A stretch of DNA of 5,709 nt from assembly GCF_937920075.1 (NCBI RefSeq), contig NZ_CALETI010000439.1, forward strand, positions 1 to 5,709, read 5' to 3'. A model generated the notes under the pieces. That model was not told the origin of the DNA. It ran no database searches and saw nothing but the letters and a program-made list of their open reading frames with translations. This stretch comes from an uncultured Agitococcus sp. GTDB lineage: Bacteria > Pseudomonadota > Gammaproteobacteria > Pseudomonadales > Moraxellaceae. Shown here piece by piece: positions 1-5,709 of the stretch; within the stretch, counting starts at the first letter, position 1; each line of letters begins with the position of its first letter. A program made the position numbers and the translations under genes.

Positions 1-1
1 T

Positions 2-127
2 CAATGGGCGCAAGTACGGACTGATAATTTTAAGGCATGGTTTGGTGATTGGGAGGGTGACGCAAAAAATGCTAGTCAGGTTGTTGATAGCAATGGCGAA
101 CCGATGGTGGTTTATCACGGGACAAAA
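2..127 (+). repeat. ART leader repeat, copy A
   Basis: Direct repeat of copy B at 1076-1201, offset 1074 bases and in frame. By hand count 103 of 126 bases and 36 of 42 residues agree, with 35 bases exactly the same at 20-54 and 1094-1128. It encodes the QWAQVRTDNFKAWFGDWE leader and ends at the YHGTK strand. The window opens inside this unit, so the repeat probably extends further left. Confidence 0.95.
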
Positions 128-3100
128 TCTGATTTTGATGTGTTTAATCTTAATAAGCTCTCTAAAAATACAAATAATGACGGCCATTATGGAGCTGGCA
201 TATATTTTAGTGTTGAGAGTTTAGAGGCTGAAACATACGGGAATAGTGTATTGCCAGTATTTTTAAGCATTAAAAATCCAATTAAAAATAGCAACTCTTT
301 TTTAGAACCACTTGCTGAGAAGTTTGGCTATAAAAAAGAGTTTAAGACTGTTGATAAAAAATGGATTGCATTGGAAATATCTAAAAAAGATGCTAATGCT
401 GGTATTTTAGCTGGGTTATATGCTGACGGTTACACATTCGATAATGTTTGGTCTGAATTTGAAAAACTTGGCGGAGTTTATCAAGGGGCAATAGATTTAG
501 ATGAGGTTGGTGATTTATTTGAAAATATAAATGAATCTATTGGTTTTTATGGGAAACAGTTTATTACTGAAAACATTGGAAATATCCCCGAAGATAAAAA
601 AATATATGGATATAGCAAAAAATTGGATATTCTTGATATTACAGACAGGGGAAATAATGGACAATGGTTTACCGATATAGTTAAGAATGCGGGGTTTGAT
701 GGAGTATTTGCTGGCTCTGAAATTATCGCCTTCAATCCCACCCAAATAAAATCCGCCATAGGAAACAATGGCGAGTTTAACCCAACGAATCCCGATATTC
801 GCTTTAGCCGCAAAGCCAAAAACCCTATCAACGAAGGCATAAGCAAACGTGTGTCTGAAACGCTTGATGCGCGTGATATTCAACTCATGGCCGAGCGCAT
901 GATTCGTGAAATGGGAAATGGGACTAAGCCAAGCAACAATACCAAAGCTAAAGTATCGCAATTTAGCCAATTAAACACGCCACAATCCCAAATCAATGCG
1001 GTACGCAAGAAGTACGAAGGCACAGACCAATGGATGAAAGCACCCAATGGCGAGCCTACTAAACTTAATGAGATGCAATGGGCGCAAGTGCGTACTGATA
1101 ATTTTAAGGCATGGTTTGGTGATTGGGAAAATGACCCTGCCAATGCGTCAAAAGTTGTTGATGAAAATGGCGAGCCTTTGGTGGTTTATCATGGGACAAA
1201 AGGAAGGTTTACAGCCTTTGATCCTAGCAAACAGCAAAACGGATGGCTTAGTAAGGGGTTTTATTTTACCGATGACAAACCAAGCGCAAAATCTTTTGGT
1301 CGCTCAGTTTTTTCTGTTTTCTTGAATGTCAAAAGCCCATTTGTTGTTAAAGGTGAGGATACTAGCAGCTTCGTAAGCGAGGTAAAGAAAGCCTATTTGT
1401 CAGAATCAGACGATATGCCGATCAATTTAACACCTGTGCTAGAGAGAAATGGGCATGATGGCGCATTCGTGAGTCACTGGGATTTTGGGCGAATTTATAC
1501 CTCATTCAACCCAACCCAAATCAAATCCGCCACCGACAACACAGGCGAATTTAACCCAACGAATCCCGATATTCGCTTTAGCCGCACAGAGCAAAAGCCG
1601 CGTAGTGCTACTTTAGATAACTTCATTGCTAAAGCTATTGCTGAAAAAGCATGGCTAACAACAGAGCAGATTAACCTTCTTAATAGTGCGACTACATTTG
1701 ATGAGTTAATCCCATTATTAGATAAGGTATGGGCACAACGCAACGCCGACTTAAAACAGGAAAACATTGCAACAACCAAAACAGCAACAGGTGTTGATAA
1801 CATTAAATCGCTGATTCGTTCAGAAGTTGATAGTGGCCATATAACCAAAGAACATGGCGACCTTGCATTGTATTTTGCTGAAAAGAACCCTGCCCTTTTT
1901 GATAGTTTAAAGTCATTCTCTTTTCAGAATGATGCCGAGACATTAAGCGGTAATGCCGTAGGTGGCGTTTATAATGTTGTTGATAAGGTTATCAGGATTA
2001 GCAGACGTACTAACGGCAGTCAACTCACGATAGCTCATGAAGTCCTTCATCATGCCGAGGAGTTTTTACCTGAAAACATTAAATCTAGCATTATTAAGGC
2101 ATGGCAAAATGACCTAATTCGCGCATTTAAAAGTGCTGAAAATGGCTCAAATAGAAAAACCATGCTTCACGCAATTATTCATTCCATTGTTATGGGCGAT
2201 ATGTCGGCAATCGAAAAAGCGATTAACTCAATGGATGGAGTCATCCCTTCTAATACATACCATTTATTTAATCCATCAGAGTATTGGGCTGAAAATGCCT
2301 CACGCTTAATGAACAACCGTTCAAAAAGACAAGATACTTGGATTGAAAATGCGAGAAGCTGGATTAACGGGCTTATTCAGACGTTAAAAAATGCGCTTGG
2401 CCTTCAAAATGACGCGGCAATCTTAAAAGGGTTGCGAATGGTGCTTAGTGGCAGCCAGTTAAAAGAAGGTGGCAAAGGGATTGATATAGACCACGTCTAC
2501 AACATGAAGATGCTTAAATTGTTTAGCTATATTGGGAAGTTTAATCATGATGGCGCAAACAAGACCAAAACAAGCAATGAAAAATACAGTAGACAGTCTA
2601 AAAACCCTATTACCGAAGGCATTAAATCCGCAGCCAACGATGCTAAAAACAGCCTGCCCAAGCCTATATCGGGCAAAATAGACCACTTTTTAGCAGGGCG
2701 TAGATTGCCTAGCGGTGATGTAGCCAACATTGTTTCTAAAACAGAGTTAAGCCTTTATCACCGTACCATTAGCACCCAACAAAATACCGCCTTGCAGTTA
2801 CCTGACTTCAAAAAAGTCTATGACATGGCACAACGCTACTTACAACACGTCTCGGTTGATGCTTATGCCGCATTGCAAGCAGCACCTAATTTGTTAGGTC
2901 AATTAGAAACATGGAGCGACTTAAAGAAAGAATTTAAAAAGGCATGGCCAGCAACCTACATCAAACAAAAAACAGACAGAGCCGCAGTAGCCGAAGTGAT
3001 TTTTGATGAAACGCTTAATAATGAATTGAGAAGCGAGGAGGACATTCTCAAGGCATTGTCTCGTGACCAACGCAAAATATACAAAGAAGCGCGTGATGCC

Positions 3101-5464
3101 ATCGAGGTTAGCTTAAAGAATACCGCCAAGTCGGAAATGGTGCGTAAACTTTTGGCAGCAGAAGCTATCAACTGGCACACGGTTGAATCCTTGATGGATA
3201 AAAATCTACCTGTTGAACAGTTTGCACAATCTGTTCGTGACTTGGTGGAGTCTCGCATTGGTGGACTAAACAATGAGCTTGAGGCCATTCTTGACAGTGA
3301 CAAGATGGTTAAAAAAGCCTTTAAGACTGGCGAAAAAGAAGGGCTAACTAAAGAGCAAAAGATAGAGCTTAAAAAAGCATTGGCACTAAAAGCACAAATT
3401 GACACCACAAAAGAAGCCTTAAAATCGCTTAATGATGTTGAAAAACGCCTTGATACGCTACTTGAACAGGGTTATGCCCCGTTAATGCGTTTTGGCGAAT
3501 ATACGCTTACTGTTCGTGGCCAAGATGACAAGGTTCAATCATTCTTTATGTTTGAGACCAAAGCAGAACAAGCAAGAGCAGCCAATGCCATTGTTGCGCG
3601 TTACGGCAAAACGGTAAAACTAGAAACCGATATGATTAGCAAGGAGGAGTTTAAGCAGTTTGCAGGCATGACACCTGAGACTATGGCATTATTTGCTAGA
3701 GAAACAGGCATGGACAAAGATGCAGCGTATCAGCACTATCTAAAACTAGCGATACCTGCGCGTAGTGCCATGACTCGCATGATTAAGCGTAAAGGTACAG
3801 CAGGGTTTAGTGATGATATACAGCGTGTAGTTGCTTCGTTTGTAATGAGCAATGCGCGTATGTCAGCCAAAAACATCTATGCGGCACAGATTGAAAAATC
3901 CATTCAAGATATTACAAGCGGTAAGTCGGTAAAAGACCAAGCTATTGTTATGAAAGAGAACGTCTTTAATCCTAAAGAAAACTTTGCCCAATTACGCAAC
4001 ATTTTATTCTTGTGGAACTTAGGCGGCTCGATATTCTTTGGCTTGCTAAACATGACACAGCCCTACTTACAGACCTTACCGCACCTATCGCAATATGTAC
4101 CGATTAAAGATGCGTTTGATGCCATTATCAAAGGTTCGGGCATTGCAGGTGCAGCTATGAAAAATGGCCATGCACCTAAAGGCTATGAAGCTGAATACAA
4201 TCGTGCCGTCCGTGAAGGCCATGTTGACCCTCAAAACGTGTTTATGTTGAGCGGTGTTGAGCGTGGCAAAACAGGATTAAGCAATAGTTGGACTTCGGTT
4301 GCATCACACTTAATGGGTTCAATTGCTCAAGTAACAGAATCCTTTAACCGTAAAGCCGTATTTATAGCCTCGATTGATGTTGCCAACAAAAAAGGCGCGG
4401 CATGGTTAAAGAAACACGGTTTTGCAACAGCGTATGATTTTGCCGTGGACTCTATTTCACAAACACAAGGCGTGTACAACAAGGCTAACCGCAGCAATTG
4501 GGCGAATACCTCGGTGGGTGCGCCCTTGATGACCTTTAAGCAGTATGGCATTAACTACGTTGAGCAAATGGTGAGAATGTGGCGCAAGAAAGCCGAATCA
4601 GGTGATGAAGGCAAAAAAGCGGTGTTCTTAATGTTGGCAATGTTGGCCTCGTTATCGGGTGTCTTGGGCTTGCCATTTATGAAAGACTTCTTAGACGTAT
4701 CAGAGACAACGGCAGCATTTTTGGGCAATCCTGTCAACATTGAACGTGAAGCGCGTTTAGTGCTTGGCAAAGACTTGGCCGACCCTATCTTTAATGGCGT
4801 GTTAAATCACTATGTATTTAGCGTACTTGGTGTTGATACTCAATCCCGTACAAGCATGGGTGATTTATTACCACTAAGCAATGCACTAAACCCAACACTT
4901 AGCGCACAAGGCCGAATAAACGAGTTTGCAAGTATTGCAGGGGCAACAGGTGGATTGATTGAGAAGGGTTACGATGCAAGCCAGTTTATTGCGCGTGGTA
5001 ATGTGGGAATGGCCGCATTAACGCTTTTACCTCGCTCGGTAACAAGTTTAATTACTGGTGGTAAAATGGCGGCAACTGATGAAGTCACAGACAGCAAAGG
5101 CAATAAGCTGTTTGACACAACATGGGATGAGGGGCTGGTTAAAGCAATTGACGCGACACCTAAGCGCATGGCAGATTTATCGCGCACCAAGTCTTTAGAG
5201 TGGAAGGATAAGTCTATACAGGCATATATGACCACTAACTTTAAGCAGAAGATAATAGCGGCCATGATGGATAATGACCAAGCCGAAGTACAAAACTTAA
5301 TGAAGAAGGTGCAAGAGTGGAATACTTCTAGGCCAAAATATCCCGTGTTTATTAACCTAAACACATTATCCAAAAACGCCAACAAGAAAGACCAAACCTT
5401 TGATGCGCGTGAAAGCATACCTAAAGGTATGGACTGGATGAAAAACGAACGTCCTGAAATGTGA
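2..5464 (+). CDS. Giant phage polyvalent protein: two ADP-ribosyltransferase modules, zincin metallopeptidase, PLxRFG/LPD38-like body (5' partial)
   Basis: The frame is open from base 2 to the TGA at 5462-5464, giving 1820 visible residues; the true start lies left of the window. The first in-window ATG that could be taken as a start (104) is rejected: it falls inside a leader conserved with a second copy at 1076, just before the YHGT catalytic strand, and no Shine-Dalgarno precedes it. Domains in visible-residue numbering: ART module 1 (about 1-270), linker (270-358), ART module 2 (359-528), zincin (about 535-815), linker (815-861), helical body with coiled-coil-like stretch (about 1100-1155) and PLMRFG (1160-1165), then an LPD38-like C-terminus with hydrophobic segments (1334-1351, 1540-1560). 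Polyvalent proteins of phages and conjugative elements combine such effectors and are thought to be delivered with the DNA; in podoviruses the C-terminal part probably belongs to an ejected internal virion protein. Delivery and targets are inferred; the family assignment rests on motifs. Confidence 0.9.
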   Translation, partial: QWAQVRTDNFKAWFGDWEGDAKNASQVVDSNGEPMVVYHGTKSDFDVFNLNKLSKNTNNDGHYGAGIYFSVESLEAETYGNSVLPVFLSIKNPIKNSNSFLEPLAEKFGYKKEFKTVDKKWIALEISKKDANAGILAGLYADGYTFDNVWSEFEKLGGVYQGAIDLDEVGDLFENINESIGFYGKQFITENIGNIPEDKKIYGYSKKLDILDITDRGNNGQWFTDIVKNAGFDGVFAGSEIIAFNPTQIKSAIGNNGEFNPTNPDIRFSRKAKNPINEGISKRVSETLDARDIQLMAERMIREMGNGTKPSNNTKAKVSQFSQLNTPQSQINAVRKKYEGTDQWMKAPNGEPTKLNEMQWAQVRTDNFKAWFGDWENDPANASKVVDENGEPLVVYHGTKGRFTAFDPSKQQNGWLSKGFYFTDDKPSAKSFGRSVFSVFLNVKSPFVVKGEDTSSFVSEVKKAYLSESDDMPINLTPVLERNGHDGAFVSHWDFGRIYTSFNPTQIKSATDNTGEFNPTNPDIRFSRTEQKPRSATLDNFIAKAIAEKAWLTTEQINLLNSATTFDELIPLLDKVWAQRNADLKQENIATTKTATGVDNIKSLIRSEVDSGHITKEHGDLALYFAEKNPALFDSLKSFSFQNDAETLSGNAVGGVYNVVDKVIRISRRTNGSQLTIAHEVLHHAEEFLPENIKSSIIKAWQNDLIRAFKSAENGSNRKTMLHAIIHSIVMGDMSAIEKAINSMDGVIPSNTYHLFNPSEYWAENASRLMNNRSKRQDTWIENARSWINGLIQTLKNALGLQNDAAILKGLRMVLSGSQLKEGGKGIDIDHVYNMKMLKLFSYIGKFNHDGANKTKTSNEKYSRQSKNPITEGIKSAANDAKNSLPKPISGKIDHFLAGRRLPSGDVANIVSKTELSLYHRTISTQQNTALQLPDFKKVYDMAQRYLQHVSVDAYAALQAAPNLLGQLETWSDLKKEFKKAWPATYIKQKTDRAAVAEVIFDETLNNELRSEEDILKALSRDQRKIYKEARDAIEVSLKNTAKSEMVRKLLAAEAINWHTVESLMDKNLPVEQFAQSVRDLVESRIGGLNNELEAILDSDKMVKKAFKTGEKEGLTKEQKIELKKALALKAQIDTTKEALKSLNDVEKRLDTLLEQGYAPLMRFGEYTLTVRGQDDKVQSFFMFETKAEQARAANAIVARYGKTVKLETDMISKEEFKQFAGMTPETMALFARETGMDKDAAYQHYLKLAIPARSAMTRMIKRKGTAGFSDDIQRVVASFVMSNARMSAKNIYAAQIEKSIQDITSGKSVKDQAIVMKENVFNPKENFAQLRNILFLWNLGGSIFFGLLNMTQPYLQTLPHLSQYVPIKDAFDAIIKGSGIAGAAMKNGHAPKGYEAEYNRAVREGHVDPQNVFMLSGVERGKTGLSNSWTSVASHLMGSIAQVTESFNRKAVFIASIDVANKKGAAWLKKHGFATAYDFAVDSISQTQGVYNKANRSNWANTSVGAPLMTFKQYGINYVEQMVRMWRKKAESGDEGKKAVFLMLAMLASLSGVLGLPFMKDFLDVSETTAAFLGNPVNIEREARLVLGKDLADPIFNGVLNHYVFSVLGVDTQSRTSMGDLLPLSNALNPTLSAQGRINEFASIAGATGGLIEKGYDASQFIARGNVGMAALTLLPRSVTSLITGGKMAATDEVTDSKGNKLFDTTWDEGLVKAIDATPKRMADLSRTKSLEWKDKSIQAYMTTNFKQKIIAAMMDNDQAEVQNLMKKVQEWNTSRPKYPVFINLNTLSKNANKKDQTFDARESIPKGMDWMKNERPEM
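731..812 (+). repeat. ART tail repeat (NPTQIKSA...NPDIRFSR), copy A
   Basis: Matches 1505-1586 at 72 of 82 bases by hand count, with 37 consecutive bases the same (776-812 against 1550-1586). It codes for FNPTQIKSA, a Gly/Asn-rich turn, and NPTNPDIRFSR. The linker continues as KAKNPINEGI to 841, which is the part echoed at 2585-2623. Confidence 0.95.
1076..1201 (+). repeat. ART leader repeat, copy B
   Basis: Second copy of the leader found at 2-127. Most differences lie in the middle, where the variable residues between GDWE and VVD fall; the first 17 codons are the same in protein sequence. It is preceded by YEGTDQWMKAPNGEPTKLNEM (about 1013-1075), which likely belongs to the same module and whose counterpart for copy A would lie left of the window. 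Confidence 0.95.
1505..1586 (+). repeat. ART tail repeat (NPTQIKSA...NPDIRFSR), copy B
   Basis: Second copy of the tail at 731-812, offset 774 bases and in frame. After the shared FSR the sequence diverges at once (TEQKPRSATLDNF), so this copy hands over to the metallopeptidase module and not to the KNPINEGI linker. Confidence 0.95.
1600..2440 (+). other. Zincin metallopeptidase module (HEVLH)
   Basis: Domain of the giant protein. TIAHEVLHHAEEF gives the HExxH zinc-binding and catalytic motif at 2036-2050 (visible residues 679-683). About 80 residues later, SEYWAENASRL (2276-2308) offers Glu residues at 2279-2281 and 2291-2293; an E-x-(F/W)-x-E helix at this distance is the usual place of the third zinc ligand in the gluzincin-like peptidases of polyvalent proteins. 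Upstream lies a helical lead-in (from about 1600) and a short beta section (GGVYNVVDKVIRISRR) before the active-site helix. Downstream, WIENARSWINGLIQTLKNALG looks amphipathic and closes the module. It would cut a protein, either a host factor or the giant protein itself to free its modules. Substrate unknown; the motif is seen, the third ligand is inferred. Confidence 0.75.
2585..2623 (+). repeat. Third, divergent linker copy (YSRQSKNPITEGI)
   Basis: Aligns without gaps to FSRKAKNPINEGI at 803-841, with 9 of 13 residues the same. It lies exactly where the metallopeptidase part ends and the PLxRFG body begins, so it marks a module border. The upstream ART-type NPDIR portion is absent here; SNEKYSR replaces it. 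Confidence 0.75.
2624..3960 (+). other. Helical body with PLxRFG motif
   Basis: Long, mostly alpha-helical, charged region following the KNPITEGI linker. It begins with KPISGKIDHFLAGRRLPSGD and runs through many predicted helices rich in Lys, Glu and Ala; a heptad-like stretch at about 3299-3466 (KKALALKAQIDTTKEALKSL) looks coiled-coil. The stretch GYAPLMRFGEYTL carries PLMRFG at 3479-3496, matching the PLxRFG signature named for phage polyvalent proteins. Just after it, a small alpha-beta unit (VQSFFMFETKAEQARAANAIV) follows. No catalytic residues are recognised. Family knowledge places this segment next to LPD domains in giant phage proteins; a structural or DNA-escort role is only inference. 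Confidence 0.7.
3961..5461 (+). other. LPD38-like C-terminal region with two hydrophobic segments
   Basis: The C-terminal 500 residues have the order seen in large polyvalent-protein-associated domains (LPD38 type): a hydrophobic strip at 4001-4054 (ILFLWNLGGSIFFGLLNM), a stretch around SNRKAVFIASI-like helices, TFKQYGINYVEQMVRMW, a second hydrophobic strip at 4619-4681 (AVFLMLAMLASLSGVLGLPF), then GVDTQSRTSMGDLLP (4829-4873), small-residue-rich helices, and a Gly/Asp turn DSKGNKLFD. The tail is basic and ends ...NERPEM. The hydrophobic parts could insert in the host membrane during genome ejection, as proposed for podovirus internal virion proteins, but a buried helical core is equally possible. 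The domain name is from recalled pattern likeness, not a search. Confidence 0.6.
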
Positions 5465-5488
5465 TTGATGTTACAATTCAACTAACTA

Positions 5489-5505
5489 GCTTGTTAAATT
5501 CAAGC
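5489..5505 (+). other. Weak hairpin in the intergenic gap
   Basis: GCTTG at 5489-5493 pairs with CAAGC at 5501-5505 around a 7-base loop TTAAATT. The stem is only 5 bp and no T-run follows, so it does not look like an intrinsic terminator; it sits just before the next gene's ribosome binding site. It could shape translation or be chance. No promoter is evident in the 58-base gap. Confidence 0.3.
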
Positions 5506-5510
5506 AACCA

Positions 5511-5517
5511 AGAGAGG
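5511..5517 (+). promoter_or_regulatory. Ribosome binding site of the downstream gene
   Basis: AGAGAGG, a purine-rich Shine-Dalgarno-like sequence, ends 5 bases before the ATG at 5523. It fixes that ATG as the start of the small downstream gene. Confidence 0.8.
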
Positions 5518-5522
5518 TATAT

Positions 5523-5709
5523 ATGACAGCGCAAACAGCAAGATTATTGGTAGATGGGAATGGTCAGATTATTCCTAATCAGTATTATGATGTGGTAACT
5601 AATAGCTTTAAAGCGAGTGAAGGCGGAACAGGCATATCTGTTGGCGGCACAGAGGTTAGCTCTAGCAATCCGTTGCCTGTCGCACCTACAGCCAGTGAAA
5701 ATCACATTG
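5523..5709 (+). CDS. Small phage structural-type protein, N-terminal part (3' partial)
   Basis: An ATG with a well-spaced AGAGAGG opens a frame that stays open for 62 codons to the window edge. The protein begins MTAQTARLLVDGNGQIIPNQ, then YYDVVTNSFKASEGG, a Gly-rich turn and VGGTEVSSSNPLPVAPT. Segments like SSSNPLPV after a short beta-rich start are common in small phage proteins encoded near tail or head genes, often annotated only as hypothetical. No signal peptide, membrane segment or catalytic motif is visible. It follows the giant gene by 58 bases on the same strand with no clear terminator between, so co-transcription is likely. A virion role (decoration, fibre or tail accessory) is inference from context and the motif; the exact family is not recognised. 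Confidence 0.75.
   Translation, partial: MTAQTARLLVDGNGQIIPNQYYDVVTNSFKASEGGTGISVGGTEVSSSNPLPVAPTASENHI

Larger units (their letters stand above)
2..812 (+). other. ART module 1 (ADP-ribosyltransferase domain of polyvalent type, apparently intact)
   Basis: This is a domain within the giant protein. A leader (QWAQVRTDNFKAWFGDWE, then NGEPMVVYHGT) enters the first ART strand. Likely catalytic triad, H-Y-E style: His in YHGT at 116-118, Tyr in GAGIYF at 203-205, and Glu in GSEIIAF at 719-721 just before NPTQIKSA. Between Tyr and Glu are the usual elements PVFLSIKNP and GFDGVF, plus a long insertion rich in Lys, Asn and acidic residues (about 290-660). It would transfer ADP-ribose from NAD+ to a host target; the target cannot be read from sequence. 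The core from about 130 to 720 is strikingly AT-rich compared with the rest of the gene. The domain ends at the NPTNPDIRFSR tail. Motif assignment is from knowledge of ART-PolyVal-like domains; activity is inferred. Confidence 0.78.
1076..1586 (+). other. ART module 2 (ADP-ribosyltransferase fold, probably degenerate active site)
   Basis: Second ART domain in the same protein. The leader repeats that of module 1 (36 of 42 residues the same), and the tail again reads NPTQIKSA...NPTNPDIRFSR. The His of YHGT (1190-1192) and the Tyr of GFYFTDD (1262-1264) are present, and VFLNVKSP and HDGAFV mark later strands. At the place of the module 1 Glu, five codons before NPTQ, there is Ile (1493-1495) in GRIYTSFNP, and no Glu lies close by. 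The core is much shorter than in module 1 (about 100 versus 205 residues between YHGT and FNPTQ). It may be inactive, bind NAD or a partner only, or use another residue. The fold call is fairly safe; loss of activity is inference from a hand alignment. Confidence 0.72.

Noticed and set aside
104..106. ATG at 104 as the true start of the giant gene
   Set aside because: It lies within a leader conserved with 1076-1201, where the matching codon is TTG inside the protein. The frame is open to base 2, and no ribosome binding site precedes the ATG.
1047..1325. A 92-codon plus-strand frame overlapping ART module 2
   Set aside because: It is out of frame with the repeated, motif-bearing ART sequence. 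A like frame at 42-224 overlaps the other copy because the DNA is repeated, which explains both without a real gene.
2..1586. Assembly artefact producing the repeated modules
   Set aside because: The copies differ at many synonymous and non-synonymous sites, keep the frame, and surround unlike cores, so they are genuine diverged repeats.
31..2947. Repeated AAGGCATGG at about 32, 1106, 2096 and 2940
   Set aside because: Two copies belong to the leader repeat; the others code for Lys-Ala-Trp in helical stretches. Considered as a protein-binding or recombination signal, but codon usage for KAW explains it and the spacing is irregular.
4969..5481. A 170-codon open frame on the minus strand
   Set aside because: It lies antisense to a strongly coding region with clear protein motifs, has no visible ribosome binding site, and its translation shows no recognisable domain. 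The same goes for the shorter minus-strand frames at 515-970, 1495-1848 and 2956-3408.
5465..5522. Intrinsic terminator or promoter between the two genes
   Set aside because: The only inverted repeat has a 5-bp stem with no T-run, and no convincing -35/-10 pair is seen. Read-through into the small gene is the simpler view.

Overview
This window is almost wholly one giant open reading frame. It is open at the left edge, ends at a TGA at 5462-5464, and shows 1820 residues. After a 58-base gap comes the start of a second, small gene that runs off the right edge. There are no tRNAs, rRNAs, CRISPR arrays, insertion sequences or integrase genes. The content points to a tailed phage or prophage (podovirus-like) of a Gram-negative bacterium. 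Overall GC is moderate to low, and the host genus cannot be named from the sequence.

The large gene encodes a phage polyvalent protein, a very long multidomain protein thought to enter the cell with phage DNA and act on host defences or host proteins. In order it holds: (1) ADP-ribosyltransferase (ART) module 1, with its leader, at about 2-812; (2) a short linker, then ART module 2 with the same leader and tail, at about 1076-1586; (3) a zinc metallopeptidase (zincin) module with an HEVLH motif at about 1600-2440; (4) a long helical body carrying a PLxRFG motif (PLMRFG at 3479-3496); and (5) a C-terminal region with two hydrophobic segments that resembles the large polyvalent-protein-associated domains (LPD38-like) of phage giant proteins. 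The enzymatic modules sit at the N-terminal side and the probable virion or ejection body at the C-terminal side.

The most notable structure is the modular join. Both ART modules share an 82% identical leader (2-127 and 1076-1201) and an 88% identical tail (731-812 and 1505-1586, with 37 bases exactly the same), but their catalytic cores differ strongly. Core 1 is much more AT-rich than the rest of the gene, and core 2 appears to lack the third catalytic (acidic) residue. A third, weaker copy of the tail linker joins the metallopeptidase to the helical body. This looks like a cassette system in which effector cores are exchanged between conserved flanks.

The second gene (from 5523) has a good ribosome binding site and an ...SSSNPLPV... 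segment that recalls small phage structural proteins. It is probably another late gene in the same transcription unit.
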